A DNA stretch of 64,000 nt, from NCBI GenBank assembly GCA_014268975.2, contig CP077096.1:186001-250000 (forward strand). Reading direction: 5' to 3'. A program made the translations under genes and the position numbers. The notes below the pieces were generated by a model that ran no database searches, was not told where the DNA came from, and saw nothing but the letters and a program-made list of their open reading frames with translations. Shown in pieces: positions 13,376 through 22,126 of this stretch (the stretch's first letter is position 1; every line of letters starts with the position of its first letter). The DNA comes from Pseudomonas wayambapalatensis. GTDB lineage: Bacteria; Pseudomonadota; Gammaproteobacteria; Pseudomonadales; Pseudomonadaceae.

Positions 13376-14152
13376 ATGTCGAAACGAAATACCCCCCAGC
13401 GCCGCCACAATATCCTGGCCTTGCTCGCCGAGCAGGGCGAGGTGAGTGTGGACGCGTTGGCCAAGCGTTTCGAAACTTCGGAAGTGACCATCCGCAAGGA
13501 TCTCGCCGCACTGGAAGCCAACGGCCTGCTGCTGCGTCGCTACGGCGGCGCGGTGCCCGTCCCGCAGGAGATGCTTGGCGAAGCCGCTCAGCCCGTTTCC
13601 AGCTACAAGAAAGCCATCGCCCGAGCCGCTGTCGGACGCATCCGTGAGCACGCACGCATCATCATCGACAGTGGCAGTACCACCGCCGCGATGATCCCGG
13701 AACTGGGCCGCCAGCCCGGTCTGGTCGTGATGACCAACTCCCTGAACGTGGCCCGTGCCATCAGTGAGCTCGAGCACGAACCGGTGCTGCTGATGACCGG
13801 CGGCACCTGGGACCCGCATTCCGAGTCGTTCCAGGGCCAGGTCGCCGAGCAGGTACTACGCTCATACGATTTCGACCAGTTGTTCATCGGTGCCGACGGC
13901 ATCGACCTGAACCGCGGCACCACCACTTTCAACGAACTGCTCGGCCTGAGCCGGGTGATGGCGGAAGTGGCCCGGGAAGTGATCGTGATGGTCGAATCGG
14001 ACAAGGTCGGACGCAAGATCCCCAACCTCGAGCTGCCCTGGAGCAGCGTTACCACCCTTATTACAGATGATCGCCTGCCCGCAGCGGCACGCGAACAGAT
14101 TCAAGCCCGCGGCATCAACCTGATCTGCGCCGCGATCAGCCAGGAGCAATGA
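13376..14152 (+). CDS. glmR: DeoR/GlpR-family regulator, likely GlmR
   Basis: Transcription factor of 258 aa. The N-terminal DeoR-type winged helix ([20 protein letters not shown]; recognition helix with [13 protein letters not shown]) covers residues 9-60, followed by the sugar-phosphate isomerase-like sensor domain ([29 protein letters not shown]). It stands between glmU and glmS; the stop overlaps an alternative upstream ATG of glmS, so the two are likely co-transcribed. By position it matches P. aeruginosa glmR, a regulator of glucosamine metabolism. The effector is not visible from sequence. Confidence 0.8.
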   Translation: MSKRNTPQRRHNILALLAEQGEVSVDALAKRFETSEVTIRKDLAALEANGLLLRRYGGAVPVPQEMLGEAAQPVSSYKKAIARAAVGRIREHARIIIDSGSTTAAMIPELGRQPGLVVMTNSLNVARAISELEHEPVLLMTGGTWDPHSESFQGQVAEQVLRSYDFDQLFIGADGIDLNRGTTTFNELLGLSRVMAEVAREVIVMVESDKVGRKIPNLELPWSSVTTLITDDRLPAAAREQIQARGINLICAAISQEQ

Positions 14153-14154
14153 CC

Positions 14155-15990
14155 ATGTGTGGAATCGTCGGTGCAGTCGCCGAGCGCAATATCACCTCCA
14201 TCCTCATCGAGGGCCTCAAGCGCCTGGAATACCGCGGTTACGACAGCGCGGGCCTGGCCGTCATCACCCAGCAGGGCGAGCTCGATCGTCGTCGCCGCAT
14301 CGGCAAGGTGAGCGAGCTGGAAGCCGCGGTGACTGCCGAGCCACTCAACGGTCACCTGGGCATCGCCCACACCCGCTGGGCAACCCACGGCGCGCCGACC
14401 GAGCACAATGCCCACCCGCATTTCTCCGGCCAGGAAGTGGCCGTGGTGCACAACGGCATCATCGAGAACCACGAGGAACTGCGTGAAGAGCTCAAGGGCC
14501 TGGGCTATGTATTCACCTCGCAGACCGACACCGAGGTGATCGTTCACCTGATCCACCACACCCTCAAGAGCATTCCCGACCTGACCGACGCGTTCAAGGC
14601 GGTGGTCAAGCGCCTGCACGGTGCCTATGGCTTGTCGGTGATCAGCGTCAAGCAGCCCGACCGCCTGGTGGCCGCGCGCAGCGGCAGCCCGTTGGTGATC
14701 GGTCTTGGCCATGGCGAGAACTTCCTCGCCTCCGACCAGTTGGCCCTGCGCCAGGTCACCGACCGTTTCATGTACCTGGAAGAAGGCGATATCGCCGAAA
14801 TCCGCCGCGACCAGGTGAGCATCTGGGACCAGGCCGGCAGCAAGGTGCAACGCGAGACCGTGCAGTACCACGAAGGCGCCGAGGCGGCCGACAAGGGCGC
14901 CTATCGCCACTTCATGCTCAAGGAAATCCACGAGCAGCCGTCGGTGGTGCAGCGTACCCTCGAAGGCCGTCTGGGCAAGGATCACGTGATGGTCCAGGCG
15001 TTCGGTCCACAGGCTGCCGAGCTGTTCGCCAAGGTGCGCAATGTACAGATCGTCGCCTGCGGCACCAGCTATCATGCGGGCATGGTCGCCCGTTACTGGC
15101 TGGAAAGCCTGGCGGGTATTCCGTGCCAGGTCGAAGTCGCCAGTGAGTTCCGCTATCGCAAGGTGGTGGTGCAGCCGGACACCTTGTTCGTTTCCATCTC
15201 CCAGTCGGGCGAAACCGCCGACACCCTGGCCGCGCTGCGCAACGCCAAGGAGCTGGGTTTCCTTGGCAGCCTGGCGATCTGCAACGTTGGCATCAGCTCG
15301 CTGGTGCGTGAATCCGACCTGACCCTGCTGACCCTGGCCGGCCCGGAAATCGGCGTTGCTTCGACCAAGGCCTTCACCACCCAGCTGGTCTCGCTGATGC
15401 TGCTGACCCTTGCCCTGGGTCAGGTACGCGGTAGTCTCGAAGCGGGCGTCGAAGCCGAGCTGGTCGAGGAACTGCGCCGCCTGCCGACGCGTCTGGGCGA
15501 AGCCCTGGCGATGGACAGCGTGGTCGAGAAGACCGCCGAACTGTTCGCCGACAAGCACCACACCCTGTTCCTCGGCCGTGGCGCCCAGTACCCGGTGGCG
15601 ATGGAAGGTGCGCTCAAGCTCAAGGAGATCTCCTACATCCACGCCGAGGCGTACCCCGCTGGCGAGCTCAAGCACGGCCCGCTGGCGCTGGTCGATGCCG
15701 ACATGCCGGTGGTCACTGTTGCGCCGAACAACGAGCTGCTGGAAAAGCTCAAGTCGAACCTGCAGGAAGTCCGCGCGCGTGGCGGCGAGCTGGTGGTGTT
15801 CGCCGATGAGCAGTCGGGCATGGGCAACGGCGAAGGCACCCACGTGATCAAGGTGCCGCACATCATCGATGCCTTGGCACCGATCCTGTACACCATCCCG
15901 CTGCAGCTGCTTTCGTACTACGTGGCCGTGCTCAAAGGCACTGACGTCGACCAACCGCGTAACCTGGCGAAGTCGGTGACGGTGGAGTAA
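14155..15990 (+). CDS. glmS: glutamine-fructose-6-phosphate aminotransferase (isomerizing)
   Basis: Makes glucosamine-6-P, the first committed step to UDP-GlcNAc (611 aa). I start it at ATG 14155 rather than 14149, because the protein must begin Met-Cys-Gly-Ile-Val-Gly so that Met removal exposes the N-terminal nucleophile cysteine; CAGGAG at 14141-14146 is 8 bases before it. An N-terminal class II glutaminase (about 1-240) is followed by two SIS domains ([27 protein letters not shown]). The last codons (NLAKSVTVE) are the conserved TnsD-recognised sequence. Confidence 0.98.
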   Translation: MCGIVGAVAERNITSILIEGLKRLEYRGYDSAGLAVITQQGELDRRRRIGKVSELEAAVTAEPLNGHLGIAHTRWATHGAPTEHNAHPHFSGQEVAVVHNGIIENHEELREELKGLGYVFTSQTDTEVIVHLIHHTLKSIPDLTDAFKAVVKRLHGAYGLSVISVKQPDRLVAARSGSPLVIGLGHGENFLASDQLALRQVTDRFMYLEEGDIAEIRRDQVSIWDQAGSKVQRETVQYHEGAEAADKGAYRHFMLKEIHEQPSVVQRTLEGRLGKDHVMVQAFGPQAAELFAKVRNVQIVACGTSYHAGMVARYWLESLAGIPCQVEVASEFRYRKVVVQPDTLFVSISQSGETADTLAALRNAKELGFLGSLAICNVGISSLVRESDLTLLTLAGPEIGVASTKAFTTQLVSLMLLTLALGQVRGSLEAGVEAELVEELRRLPTRLGEALAMDSVVEKTAELFADKHHTLFLGRGAQYPVAMEGALKLKEISYIHAEAYPAGELKHGPLALVDADMPVVTVAPNNELLEKLKSNLQEVRARGGELVVFADEQSGMGNGEGTHVIKVPHIIDALAPILYTIPLQLLSYYVAVLKGTDVDQPRNLAKSVTVE

Positions 15991-16020
15991 GCGGTTGCGC
16001 TGAGCTGAGGGTGGTTTTGC
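15953..16020 (+). other. attTn7 region (3' end of glmS and downstream)
   Basis: The end of glmS, CTGGCGAAGTCGGTGACGG and the stop codon, closely matches the conserved TnsD-binding part of attTn7. Tn7-like elements insert about 25 bases past the stop, near 16015. I see no Tn7 end sequence here, so the site appears empty. The segment just beyond (16.1-19 kb) carries truncated genes, as often seen at this hotspot. Confidence 0.7.
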
Positions 16021-16024
16021 GAAG

Positions 16025-16054
16025 CTATATGGGCCGCTGACACGGCCCATATAG
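16025..16054 (+). terminator. hairpin downstream of glmS
   Basis: CTATATGGGCCG (16025-16036) pairs perfectly with CGGCCCATATAG (16043-16054) over a 6-base loop. Position and stem strength suggest the glmS terminator, but no T-run follows, so termination efficiency is uncertain. It overlaps the expected Tn7 insertion zone. Confidence 0.55.
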
Positions 16055-16205
16055 CACTACCAATGTCTATCCACGCTCTTGCCTGCTAACTCCTCAGGTA
16101 ATCCGTTCGATGTGATTACTGCGTTTTCACAAAGCCTGGGCCCATTGCGGACAATCCGGCCTCACCCGAATATGTCCGCTTGCAGCCTTCCTCCAGTCAT
16201 TCAGG

Positions 16206-16640
16206 TCAAATGGCGCTGCGTTTCAAGAACGCCTCGATAATGCTTGCGAAATGTGGCGGGCACTCCTGCATCGGATAATGACCGAAGTTAGGAATCACGT
16301 GCAGCTCTGCGTTCGGATGCCATGCGAGAAAAGTACGCGTCATTGCCTCCGAATCCAGTCCGGGATCCTTATCACCGATGATGACCAAATAGGGTGTTTC
16401 AAGGCCCCGAACGTCATCGACGAAGTTCGCCGTGATCAGCATTTCGAGGTATCGCGCCCGGCAAGCAGGTGCGACCGTGTCGCGACTTTGTCGGACCTTG
16501 AGATTAGCCCAACCATCGGAAAGACCTCCAGTGACGAATTTGAACAAGCGCCGAAGCGCATCGTCGTCTTCTATCGTGCTTGCAAAGAAAGCTAGAGCGT
16601 CCGGACTTAAACGATTGCCAGCCGCAGAAATGGGACACAC
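16206..16640 (-). pseudogene. 5'-truncated alpha/beta hydrolase
   Basis: Reading leftward, about 144 residues match the C-terminal half of an alpha/beta hydrolase: the cap region, then IIGDKDPGLDSEA with the acid residue of the triad, and NFGHYPMQECP with the catalytic histidine. The N-terminal half, including the nucleophile elbow (GxSxG) and oxyanion hole, is absent. The open frame continues to 16724, but its first 29 residues do not look like this family, so the break is near 16640. On the other side of the junction the DNA turns AT-rich. Probably inactive remnant. Confidence 0.7.
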
Positions 16641-16655
16641 AATGAAAAAGATGTT

Positions 16656-16799
16656 ATGAAACTCTTGAATTGGCAGTCTCTTGAGGCTGAATCGGACGGT
16701 GAACTTCCACTGTCTGATGAACAAGCTGAAAAATTATTTTCTCTACTTGGCAATCCGAAGCCTGAAGGATTGGACTTTTTTGTTGGAGTCCGAGCTTAG
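16656..16799 (+). CDS. short AT-rich reading frame, unknown
   Basis: A 47-codon frame encodes MKLLNWQSLEAESDGELPL and continues through EQAEKLFSLLGNPKPEGLDF to a TAG. Base composition is clearly lower in GC than the surroundings. A strong terminator on the same strand follows 53 bases later, which supports a rightward transcript. The open frame extends upstream to 16611 without a better start, and it abuts the truncation point of the hydrolase, so it may itself be the 3' end of a larger lost gene. The C-terminal pattern is faintly like DUF1778/TacA-type antitoxins, but this is too weak to name a function. Confidence 0.35.
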   Translation: MKLLNWQSLEAESDGELPLSDEQAEKLFSLLGNPKPEGLDFFVGVRA

Positions 16800-16851
16800 T
16801 GGTAAGAAGAAGTAATACCTTTTGACGTTTGCGCGAGTTTTAACTTAAAAG

Positions 16852-16889
16852 CATAGGAGGCATGGGTAATTGCCTCCTATGTTTTTATT
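16852..16889 (+). terminator. terminator in the AT-rich island
   Basis: A perfect 11-bp stem, CATAGGAGGCA (16852-16862) with TGCCTCCTATG (16871-16881), has an 8-base loop and is followed by TTTTTATTT. It points rightward, after the short frame at 16656-16799, and may also insulate the leftward permease gene. Confidence 0.85.
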
Positions 16890-16913
16890 TGAAATTTAAG
16901 TGCTCGATTTATA

Positions 16914-18290
16914 TCAAGTCCGCGCCAGTTCCCGCACTTCGCCACCCCGGCGCTTGCGCACCATGAAGTACGCCGCCACGATCACCAGCAAGGTCACCGC
17001 TACCAGCCAGAACTGAAAACGTGTCGCCGGATCGATCGCTTGGGTTGCCAGCACCGATACCAGCGCCAGCAGCGCAATAACGTTGGTCAGCGGGAATCCC
17101 CAAGCCCTGAATGACGTTGGGTCCACTGCTTCATGCCGGGTTTTCAGACGCATACCGACGTGGGCGAAAATGATGAAGATCCAGACGAAGATGATGAACG
17201 CACCGGTGCTCCTGGCCAGGGTCAGGAAGAGGTCACCGCCGCTGATGAAGTGCACCGCCAGAATCGTCACGCAAATGCAAAACGCCAGCGCCAGTGCATT
17301 GATCGGCACGCCCTTGGCGTTGGTCCGGGAGAACAGCGCTGGGGCGTGTCCGCGTTGGCTGAGCGAGAACATCATGCGCGAGTTGGAGAACATGAACGAG
17401 TTCATCACCGACATGAACGACACGAACAGCACCAGTTTCATGGCCACGGCTGCACCCTTGAAACCGGCGAGGGTGAACAGTGCGACATAGGGCGATGCGA
17501 GGTTGGCCTTGTCGGTCCAGGGCAGGCACAGGACGAGAATCGACACTGAGCCGACGTAGAAGAGCATGACGCGCACGATCACGCTCTTGATCGCCCGGAT
17601 CACGTTGCGGCGCGGGTTCTCCGATTCGCCGGCTGCCACAGCGGCGATTTCACTGCCGCCCAGCGAGAAGATCGCCACGATCACACCAGCCATCACTGGC
17701 GACAGGCCATTGGGCATGAAGCCGCCATGGTCGGTGAGATTGACCAGGCCAGGGGCGGGGATGTTTTCCTGCCAGCCCAGCAGGATGGAGGCGCCGAGCA
17801 GCATGAAGATAAGGATGGTGACCACCTTCAGTGCCGCCAGCCAGTACTCCACTTCGGCGAACGAACGCACCGAGTAGGCGTTGCTGGCGATCAGCGTCAC
17901 CAGCATGATGAAGGCGCCGACCCAGATCGGCAGCCAGGGCATGAAATCGTTGAGGATCGCGCCCAGCAGCACCGCTTCGAGGGTGATGGTCATCATCGAC
18001 TTGAGCCAGTACAACCAGCCCACGGTGAACCCGGCCCAGTTGCCGAGGTAGGTGTTGGCGTAGGTCGAGAAGGAGCCGGCATCAGGATTGCGCGAGGCCA
18101 TCTCGCCGAGCATGAACATCACCAGAGTGACGATGATGCCGCCGATCACGTAAGACAGGATCGCGGCCGGGCCGGCCGAGGCGATCAGGCTGCCGGAGCC
18201 GACGAACAACCCGGCGCCGATCACACCGCCAAGCGCGATCATGGTGATATGCCGCTGCTTGAGGCTTTGCTTCAATCCGTTTTCTTGCAT
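16914..18290 (-). CDS. AAT-family amino acid permease (GABA-permease-like)
   Basis: Inner-membrane amino acid/proton symporter of the APC superfamily (458 aa, about 12 transmembrane segments). The first segment ITMIALGGVIGAGLFVGSG and the GGSEIAAVAAGESENP loop are hallmark sequences; overall pattern (GGFMPNGLSPV, SRMMFSLSQRG) is close to GabP and AnsP transporters, but substrate cannot be fixed from sequence. I chose the Met at 18290 (MQENGLKQSLKQRH) because the upstream 25 residues lack family character and an AGAG motif precedes this codon. It is transcribed alone. Confidence 0.88.
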   Translation of the reverse strand: MQENGLKQSLKQRHITMIALGGVIGAGLFVGSGSLIASAGPAAILSYVIGGIIVTLVMFMLGEMASRNPDAGSFSTYANTYLGNWAGFTVGWLYWLKSMMTITLEAVLLGAILNDFMPWLPIWVGAFIMLVTLIASNAYSVRSFAEVEYWLAALKVVTILIFMLLGASILLGWQENIPAPGLVNLTDHGGFMPNGLSPVMAGVIVAIFSLGGSEIAAVAAGESENPRRNVIRAIKSVIVRVMLFYVGSVSILVLCLPWTDKANLASPYVALFTLAGFKGAAVAMKLVLFVSFMSVMNSFMFSNSRMMFSLSQRGHAPALFSRTNAKGVPINALALAFCICVTILAVHFISGGDLFLTLARSTGAFIIFVWIFIIFAHVGMRLKTRHEAVDPTSFRAWGFPLTNVIALLALVSVLATQAIDPATRFQFWLVAVTLLVIVAAYFMVRKRRGGEVRELART

Positions 18291-18657
18291 GTCCAGACGT
18301 CTCTTATTATTGGAAGGAACCGGCAACGTCCTTCGAGCGGCAACCGCTCGAGGACCTACCTGCACGGGGCGATGCCATTAATCGAGGTCTTGCCGTGAAG
18401 CTCCCTTCAGGCAATGGCGATCCGATCCGCCACCATGGGCAAAGTGGCGTTTCATCTCAAACGAATTCTGGGCACAACATCCTGCGGATTTTTCCTGAGG
18501 CATGGCTGTTCAGGGGCGAGGTGCTCCTCACGATGGCCTGCCGGTTGGGCAGGCGCACATGGCAGTGGCCGGCCAGCACGATGTGATAGCGCGCGGTACC
18601 GGGGCGTCCGGTTCGTGGTTGACCGCCCAGCGCCCGCTGAACTGGCAGCGAAGGTCC
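18291..18657. other. intergenic stretch with no convincing gene
   Basis: This stretch of nearly 370 bases holds the leader of the permease (minus strand) and, to the right, sequence that is open in several frames without resembling a protein family. Its right part is where the missing N-terminal half of the DUF417 gene would be expected. I see no repeat, tRNA or clear promoter. Confidence 0.4.
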
Positions 18658-19020
18658 ATGCTGCAGCGCGCCAGGCAGGCGGCCAACCATCCGTACGCAT
18701 TCTCCACCGGGCTGGGTGTGGTAGAGATCACCATCGGCCTGTTGGTGCTGGGGTATCTGTTCTCACCCCAGCTGGGGCTGCTGGGCTCGGTCCTGACCTG
18801 CCTGACACCCGTGGTGACCTTGTCGTTCCTGGTGACCACGCCCGAGGCCTGGGTGGCGAACCTGGGCGATGCGCAGTTCGGGTTTCCCTACCTGTCGGGG
18901 GCCGGGCGCCTGGTGCTCAAGGACGTGCTGATGCTGTCGGGAGGTGTGGTGATGGTCGCCGATTCGGCCCGCCAGGTTTTGTACCAAGTCGCCGCGAGAA
19001 ATAGGCTCACAAATTCTTAG
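18658..19020 (+). pseudogene. DUF417 (YkgB/RclC-like) membrane protein, N-terminally truncated
   Basis: About 120 residues show the C-terminal half of DUF417 proteins: the membrane segment GLGVVEITIGLLVLGYLFSP, then TLSFLVTTPEAW, and the signature FPYLSGAGRLVLKDVLML. Family members are normally about 190-200 aa with an N-terminal tryptophan/glycine-rich membrane half, which I cannot find in any frame upstream. The frame can be extended to an ATG at 18502, but the added residues are arginine/glycine-rich and not family-like. Likely a decaying gene next to the hcn operon; the RclC link to hypochlorite resistance is family knowledge only. Confidence 0.6.
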
Positions 19021-19096
19021 GATAAATCCTTCATTTCCTACGGATTGTGTCAATGTTTCCCTACAGAGCTTTGTCGTATCGTCGGTTGTTTTTTCA

Positions 19097-19106
19097 ACAA
19101 GGACGA
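19097..19106 (+). promoter_or_regulatory. RsmA/RsmE (CsrA) binding site on the hcnA ribosome binding site
   Basis: ACAAGGACGA fits the published RsmE/CsrA consensus (A/U)CANGGANG(U/A) at every position, and its GGA is the hcnA Shine-Dalgarno sequence, 8 bases before the ATG. A short inverted repeat (TTGTT 19086-19090, AACAA 19096-19100) lies directly upstream. Translation is therefore expected to be blocked by RsmA/E and released by Gac-controlled small RNAs, as shown for hcnA in other fluorescent pseudomonads. Confidence 0.75.
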
Positions 19107-19111
19107 AGCTC

Positions 19112-19426
19112 ATGCAAACACTGGAACGCGTGCTCGACATACAGCCGCTCAAGGCGGCTGACATCACCCTTCAACTCAATGGCCAGGCGGTGCAGGCCGC
19201 CGAAGGCGAGACGGTACTCAGCGTACTCAACGCCGTTGGCCTGCGCCGTCTGGCGCAGAACGATCATGGCCAGCCAGCTGGCGCCTTCTGCGGCATGGGC
19301 GTGTGCCATTGCTGTCTGGTGGCGATCGACGGACGGCCCAAGCGCCGTGCCTGTCAGACGGTAGTCCGACATGGAATGCGGGTAGAGACCGAGGTCAACC
19401 GCGTTGTCGAGGGGGCGCAGTCATGA
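19112..19426 (+). CDS. hcnA: hydrogen cyanide synthase subunit HcnA
   Basis: Small [2Fe-2S] ferredoxin-like subunit (104 aa) of the membrane-bound enzyme that oxidises glycine to HCN and CO2. Cysteines 60, 65, 68 and 81 (CGMGVCHCC and RRACQTVV) form the plant-type cluster pattern. The sequence from NGQAVQAAEGETVLSVLNAV onward closely resembles P. aeruginosa HcnA as I recall it. Its stop overlaps the hcnB start (ATGA). I could not see a convincing ANR box upstream; translational control by RsmA/E is strongly suggested. Confidence 0.92.
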   Translation: MQTLERVLDIQPLKAADITLQLNGQAVQAAEGETVLSVLNAVGLRRLAQNDHGQPAGAFCGMGVCHCCLVAIDGRPKRRACQTVVRHGMRVETEVNRVVEGAQS

Positions 19427-20817
19427 GCTTGCGTCCAGTGATCGTCGGCGGTGGCTCGGCCGGCATGGCGGCGGCCATCGAACTGGCCGAGCAGGGTGTC
19501 GATTGCCTGCTGTTCGATGAAGCGTCGCGTCCGGGTGGCGTGGTCTATCGCGGGCCGCTGCGCGCCGGTGTCGACCTGGGTTACCTGGGGGCGCGCTACA
19601 GCAAGGCGCTACAGACATTGCACGAGGATTTCGCCGCCAACGCCGAGCACATCGACCTGCGCCTCAACCATCGTGTGGTTGGCGGTGATACCGAGCGCCT
19701 TATGGTGCTCGATGCCGACGAGCAACTGCACGAGATCGACTATTCCCATCTGCTGCTGTCGGCCGGCTGCCATGAGCGCAATGTGCCGTTCCCCGGCTGG
19801 ACGCTGCCTGGCGTGATGCTGCTGGGCGGGCTGCAGTTGCAGATCAAGAGCGGTGCGGTCAAGCCACTGGGCAGCACTTTGATCGCAGGGACCGGTCCAC
19901 TGCTGCCGCTGGTGGCCTGCCAACTGCATGCGGCTGGCGCCAAGGTTGCCGGAGTCTATGAGGCCTGCGCCTTCAACCGTATCGCCAAGGAAAGCCTGGC
20001 GCTGCTGAATAAACCGCAGCTGTTTCTCGACGGCCTCAGCATGCTGGCGTACATGAAGCTCAACGGCATTGCGATGCACTATGGCTGGGGCTTGGTCAGC
20101 GCCAGTGGTGAAGGTGAACTGCGCGAAGTCAGCCTTGCGCCCTATGGCCAGGATTGGAAAGCCGACATGAGCCGCGTGCGGCGCGAGCCGGTGGACACCT
20201 TGGCAGTCGGCTATGGCTTCATCCCGCGCACCCAGCTCAGCCAGCAGTTGGGGCTAACGCATGGGTTCAGCGACGACGGCTACCTGCGCGCGGTATGCAA
20301 TGTCTGGCAGCAGAGCAGCCAGGCGCATATCCACCTGGCCGGCGACATGGGTGGTATCCGTGGTGGCGAGGCAGCGATGCTGACCGGGCGCATCGCTGCG
20401 GTGTCGATCCTGCAGCAACGTGGAGTGCTCGACGCTAACCAGGCCATCGAGCGGCGCGAGCGATACCTGGGCAAGCTGGCTGCGATCACGCGCTTCAGAG
20501 CGGGTGTCGAGCGCTATACCCAACGTGGCGCAGCGCAGATCGAGCTGCCGCAGGCCGACACGGTGATCTGCCGCTGCGAGCACGTCACCCGCAGCGATAT
20601 CGACCTGGCGCTCGAGCAAGGCGTGCAGGACATGGCCAGCCTGAAGATGCGCACCCGGGTGAGCATGGGCGACTGCCAGGGGCGCATGTGTGTGGGCTAC
20701 TGCAGCGATCGCCTGCGCGCCAGCACCGGGCGGGCGGATGTCGGCTGGCTGCGACCGCGTTTCCCGATCGATCCCATCCCATTTTCCGCATTCCAGCACC
20801 TGGCCACGGAGGCCTGA
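19423..20817 (+). CDS. hcnB: hydrogen cyanide synthase subunit HcnB
   Basis: FAD/NAD(P)-binding oxidoreductase subunit (464 aa). The N-terminal Rossmann motif VIVGGGSAGMAAAIELAEQG starts at residue 6. The C-terminal 80 or so residues hold a BFD-like cluster domain (VICRCEHVTRSDI and MGDCQGRMCVGYC). I start at ATG 19423, which overlaps the hcnA stop by 4 bases; the frame is open further upstream, but that part only mirrors hcnA. Translational coupling keeps the three subunits in step. Confidence 0.92.
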   Translation: MSLRPVIVGGGSAGMAAAIELAEQGVDCLLFDEASRPGGVVYRGPLRAGVDLGYLGARYSKALQTLHEDFAANAEHIDLRLNHRVVGGDTERLMVLDADEQLHEIDYSHLLLSAGCHERNVPFPGWTLPGVMLLGGLQLQIKSGAVKPLGSTLIAGTGPLLPLVACQLHAAGAKVAGVYEACAFNRIAKESLALLNKPQLFLDGLSMLAYMKLNGIAMHYGWGLVSASGEGELREVSLAPYGQDWKADMSRVRREPVDTLAVGYGFIPRTQLSQQLGLTHGFSDDGYLRAVCNVWQQSSQAHIHLAGDMGGIRGGEAAMLTGRIAAVSILQQRGVLDANQAIERRERYLGKLAAITRFRAGVERYTQRGAAQIELPQADTVICRCEHVTRSDIDLALEQGVQDMASLKMRTRVSMGDCQGRMCVGYCSDRLRASTGRADVGWLRPRFPIDPIPFSAFQHLATEA

Positions 20818-20819
20818 GC

Positions 20820-22070
20820 ATGAACAAGACCTATGACATCGTCATCGCCGGTGGCGGGGTGATCGGCGCTTCGTGTGCCTATCAGTTGTCCAAGCGCAAG
20901 GGGCTGAAAATCGCCCTGATCGACAGCAAGCGTCCAGGTAATGCGACACGTGCATCGGCGGGCGGCCTGTGGGCCATCGGCGAGTCCGTGGGCCTTGGGT
21001 GCGGAGTGATCTTCTTTCGCATGATGTCCTCGCGCAGCAAACGCGAGGCCCATGGCGCAGCAGTGGCAGTGGATTCGAGCACGCCGCATATCCTGCCGCA
21101 GTGCTTTTTCGACCTGGCACTGCAATCCAACGCACTTTATCCACAGCTGCACCAGGAGCTGATCGAGCGCCATGGCATGGACTTCAAGTTCGAGCGCACC
21201 GGATTGAAGTACATCATCCAGGACGATGAGGACCAACTGTACGCCGAGCACATCGTCGCGCAGATCCCGCATCTGGCGGACCAGGTGCGCTGGCTGGATC
21301 GCCAGGCACTGCGCGAGAGGGAGCCGGCGGTGAACCTGCAGGCCAAGGGGGCGCTGGAGTTCCTCTGCGATCACCAGGTCAGCCCGTTCCGTCTGGGCGA
21401 TGCCTACCTGGAAGCCGCGCGGCAGAACGGCGTCGATCTGTACCTGAACACAAACATCACCGATGTGCTGCATGGGAACTCGCAGATCAAGGGTGTGCGT
21501 ACTGCCGAGGCGGGGGGGTTCCATTGCCACACCTTGCTCAATGCTGCGGGGGCCTGGGCGGGCGAGCTCAGTGAGTGGGCCACCGGCACTTCTATCCCGG
21601 TCAAGCCGGTGAAAGGCCAGATCGTTCTCACCGAACGTCTGCCCAAGCTGCTCGATGGCTGCCTGACCACCAGTGATTGCTACATGGCTCAAAAGGATAA
21701 TGGCGAGATCCTGATTGGCAGCACTACGGAAGACAAGGGCTTCGATGTCAGCACTACCTTCCCCGAAATTGCCGGGTTGGTGCAGGGGGCTGTGCGTTGT
21801 GTGCCGGAACTGGCGCAGGTGAGCCTGAAGCGCACCTGGGCAGGATTGCGGCCCGGGTCGCCTGATGAACTGCCGATTCTCGGTCCTGTGGATGACGTGC
21901 CCGGCTACTTCAACGCCTGTGGACACTTCCGCACCGGGATTCTCACCTCGGCCATTACCGGCGTGCTGCTGGACAAGGTTATCCACAGCGAGCCACTGCC
22001 GCTGGACCTTACGCCTTTCCTGGCGAGGCGTTTCGGGCGGGCTGTGGATAAGAACTGGGCGGTGGGGTAG
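20820..22070 (+). CDS. hcnC: hydrogen cyanide synthase subunit HcnC
   Basis: Glycine/D-amino-acid oxidase (DAO) family flavoprotein (416 aa), the subunit that most likely dehydrogenates glycine. FAD motif DIVIAGGGVIGASCAYQLSK is at residues 6-25, and the C-terminal GLRPGSPDELPILGP and GHFRTGILTSAITG are typical of this family. It follows hcnB by 2 bases. Together with HcnA and HcnB the arrangement is the standard hcnABC operon; opine or hydroxyproline dehydrogenases share the layout, but the strong HcnA match decides. Three DnaA boxes (21137, 21979, 22043) fall in this gene. Confidence 0.92.
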   Translation: MNKTYDIVIAGGGVIGASCAYQLSKRKGLKIALIDSKRPGNATRASAGGLWAIGESVGLGCGVIFFRMMSSRSKREAHGAAVAVDSSTPHILPQCFFDLALQSNALYPQLHQELIERHGMDFKFERTGLKYIIQDDEDQLYAEHIVAQIPHLADQVRWLDRQALREREPAVNLQAKGALEFLCDHQVSPFRLGDAYLEAARQNGVDLYLNTNITDVLHGNSQIKGVRTAEAGGFHCHTLLNAAGAWAGELSEWATGTSIPVKPVKGQIVLTERLPKLLDGCLTTSDCYMAQKDNGEILIGSTTEDKGFDVSTTFPEIAGLVQGAVRCVPELAQVSLKRTWAGLRPGSPDELPILGPVDDVPGYFNACGHFRTGILTSAITGVLLDKVIHSEPLPLDLTPFLARRFGRAVDKNWAVG

Positions 22071-22084
22071 GGGCTCGGGCGGGC

Positions 22085-22116
22085 GCTCCTGCAGGCTTCG
22101 TGGTCGCTGCAGGAGC
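22085..22116. repeat. REP-like palindrome between hcnC and lpd3
   Basis: GCTCCTGCAG (22085-22094) and CTGCAGGAGC (22107-22116) form a perfect 10-bp stem with a 12-base loop between two convergent genes. It resembles the flank of Pseudomonas REP units and could act as a two-way terminator, though it has no T-run. Confidence 0.5.
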
Positions 22117-22126
22117 AGCCTTGTGC

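Noticed and set aside
15991..16206. Tn7 or Tn7-like element at attTn7
   Set aside because: No TGTGGGCGG-type terminal sequence, no transposase genes and no obvious target duplication are visible.
19021..19096. ANR box upstream of hcnA
   Set aside because: TTG and CAA half-sites occur around 19045-19055 but with the wrong spacing for TTGAT-N4-ATCAA; I cannot support an anaerobic-regulator site.
19112..22070. Opine or D-hydroxyproline dehydrogenase instead of cyanide synthase
   Set aside because: Those enzymes share the three-subunit layout, but the small subunit agrees closely with HcnA (DHGQPAGAFCGMGVCHCCLV region) and the leader has the Rsm site expected for hcnA.
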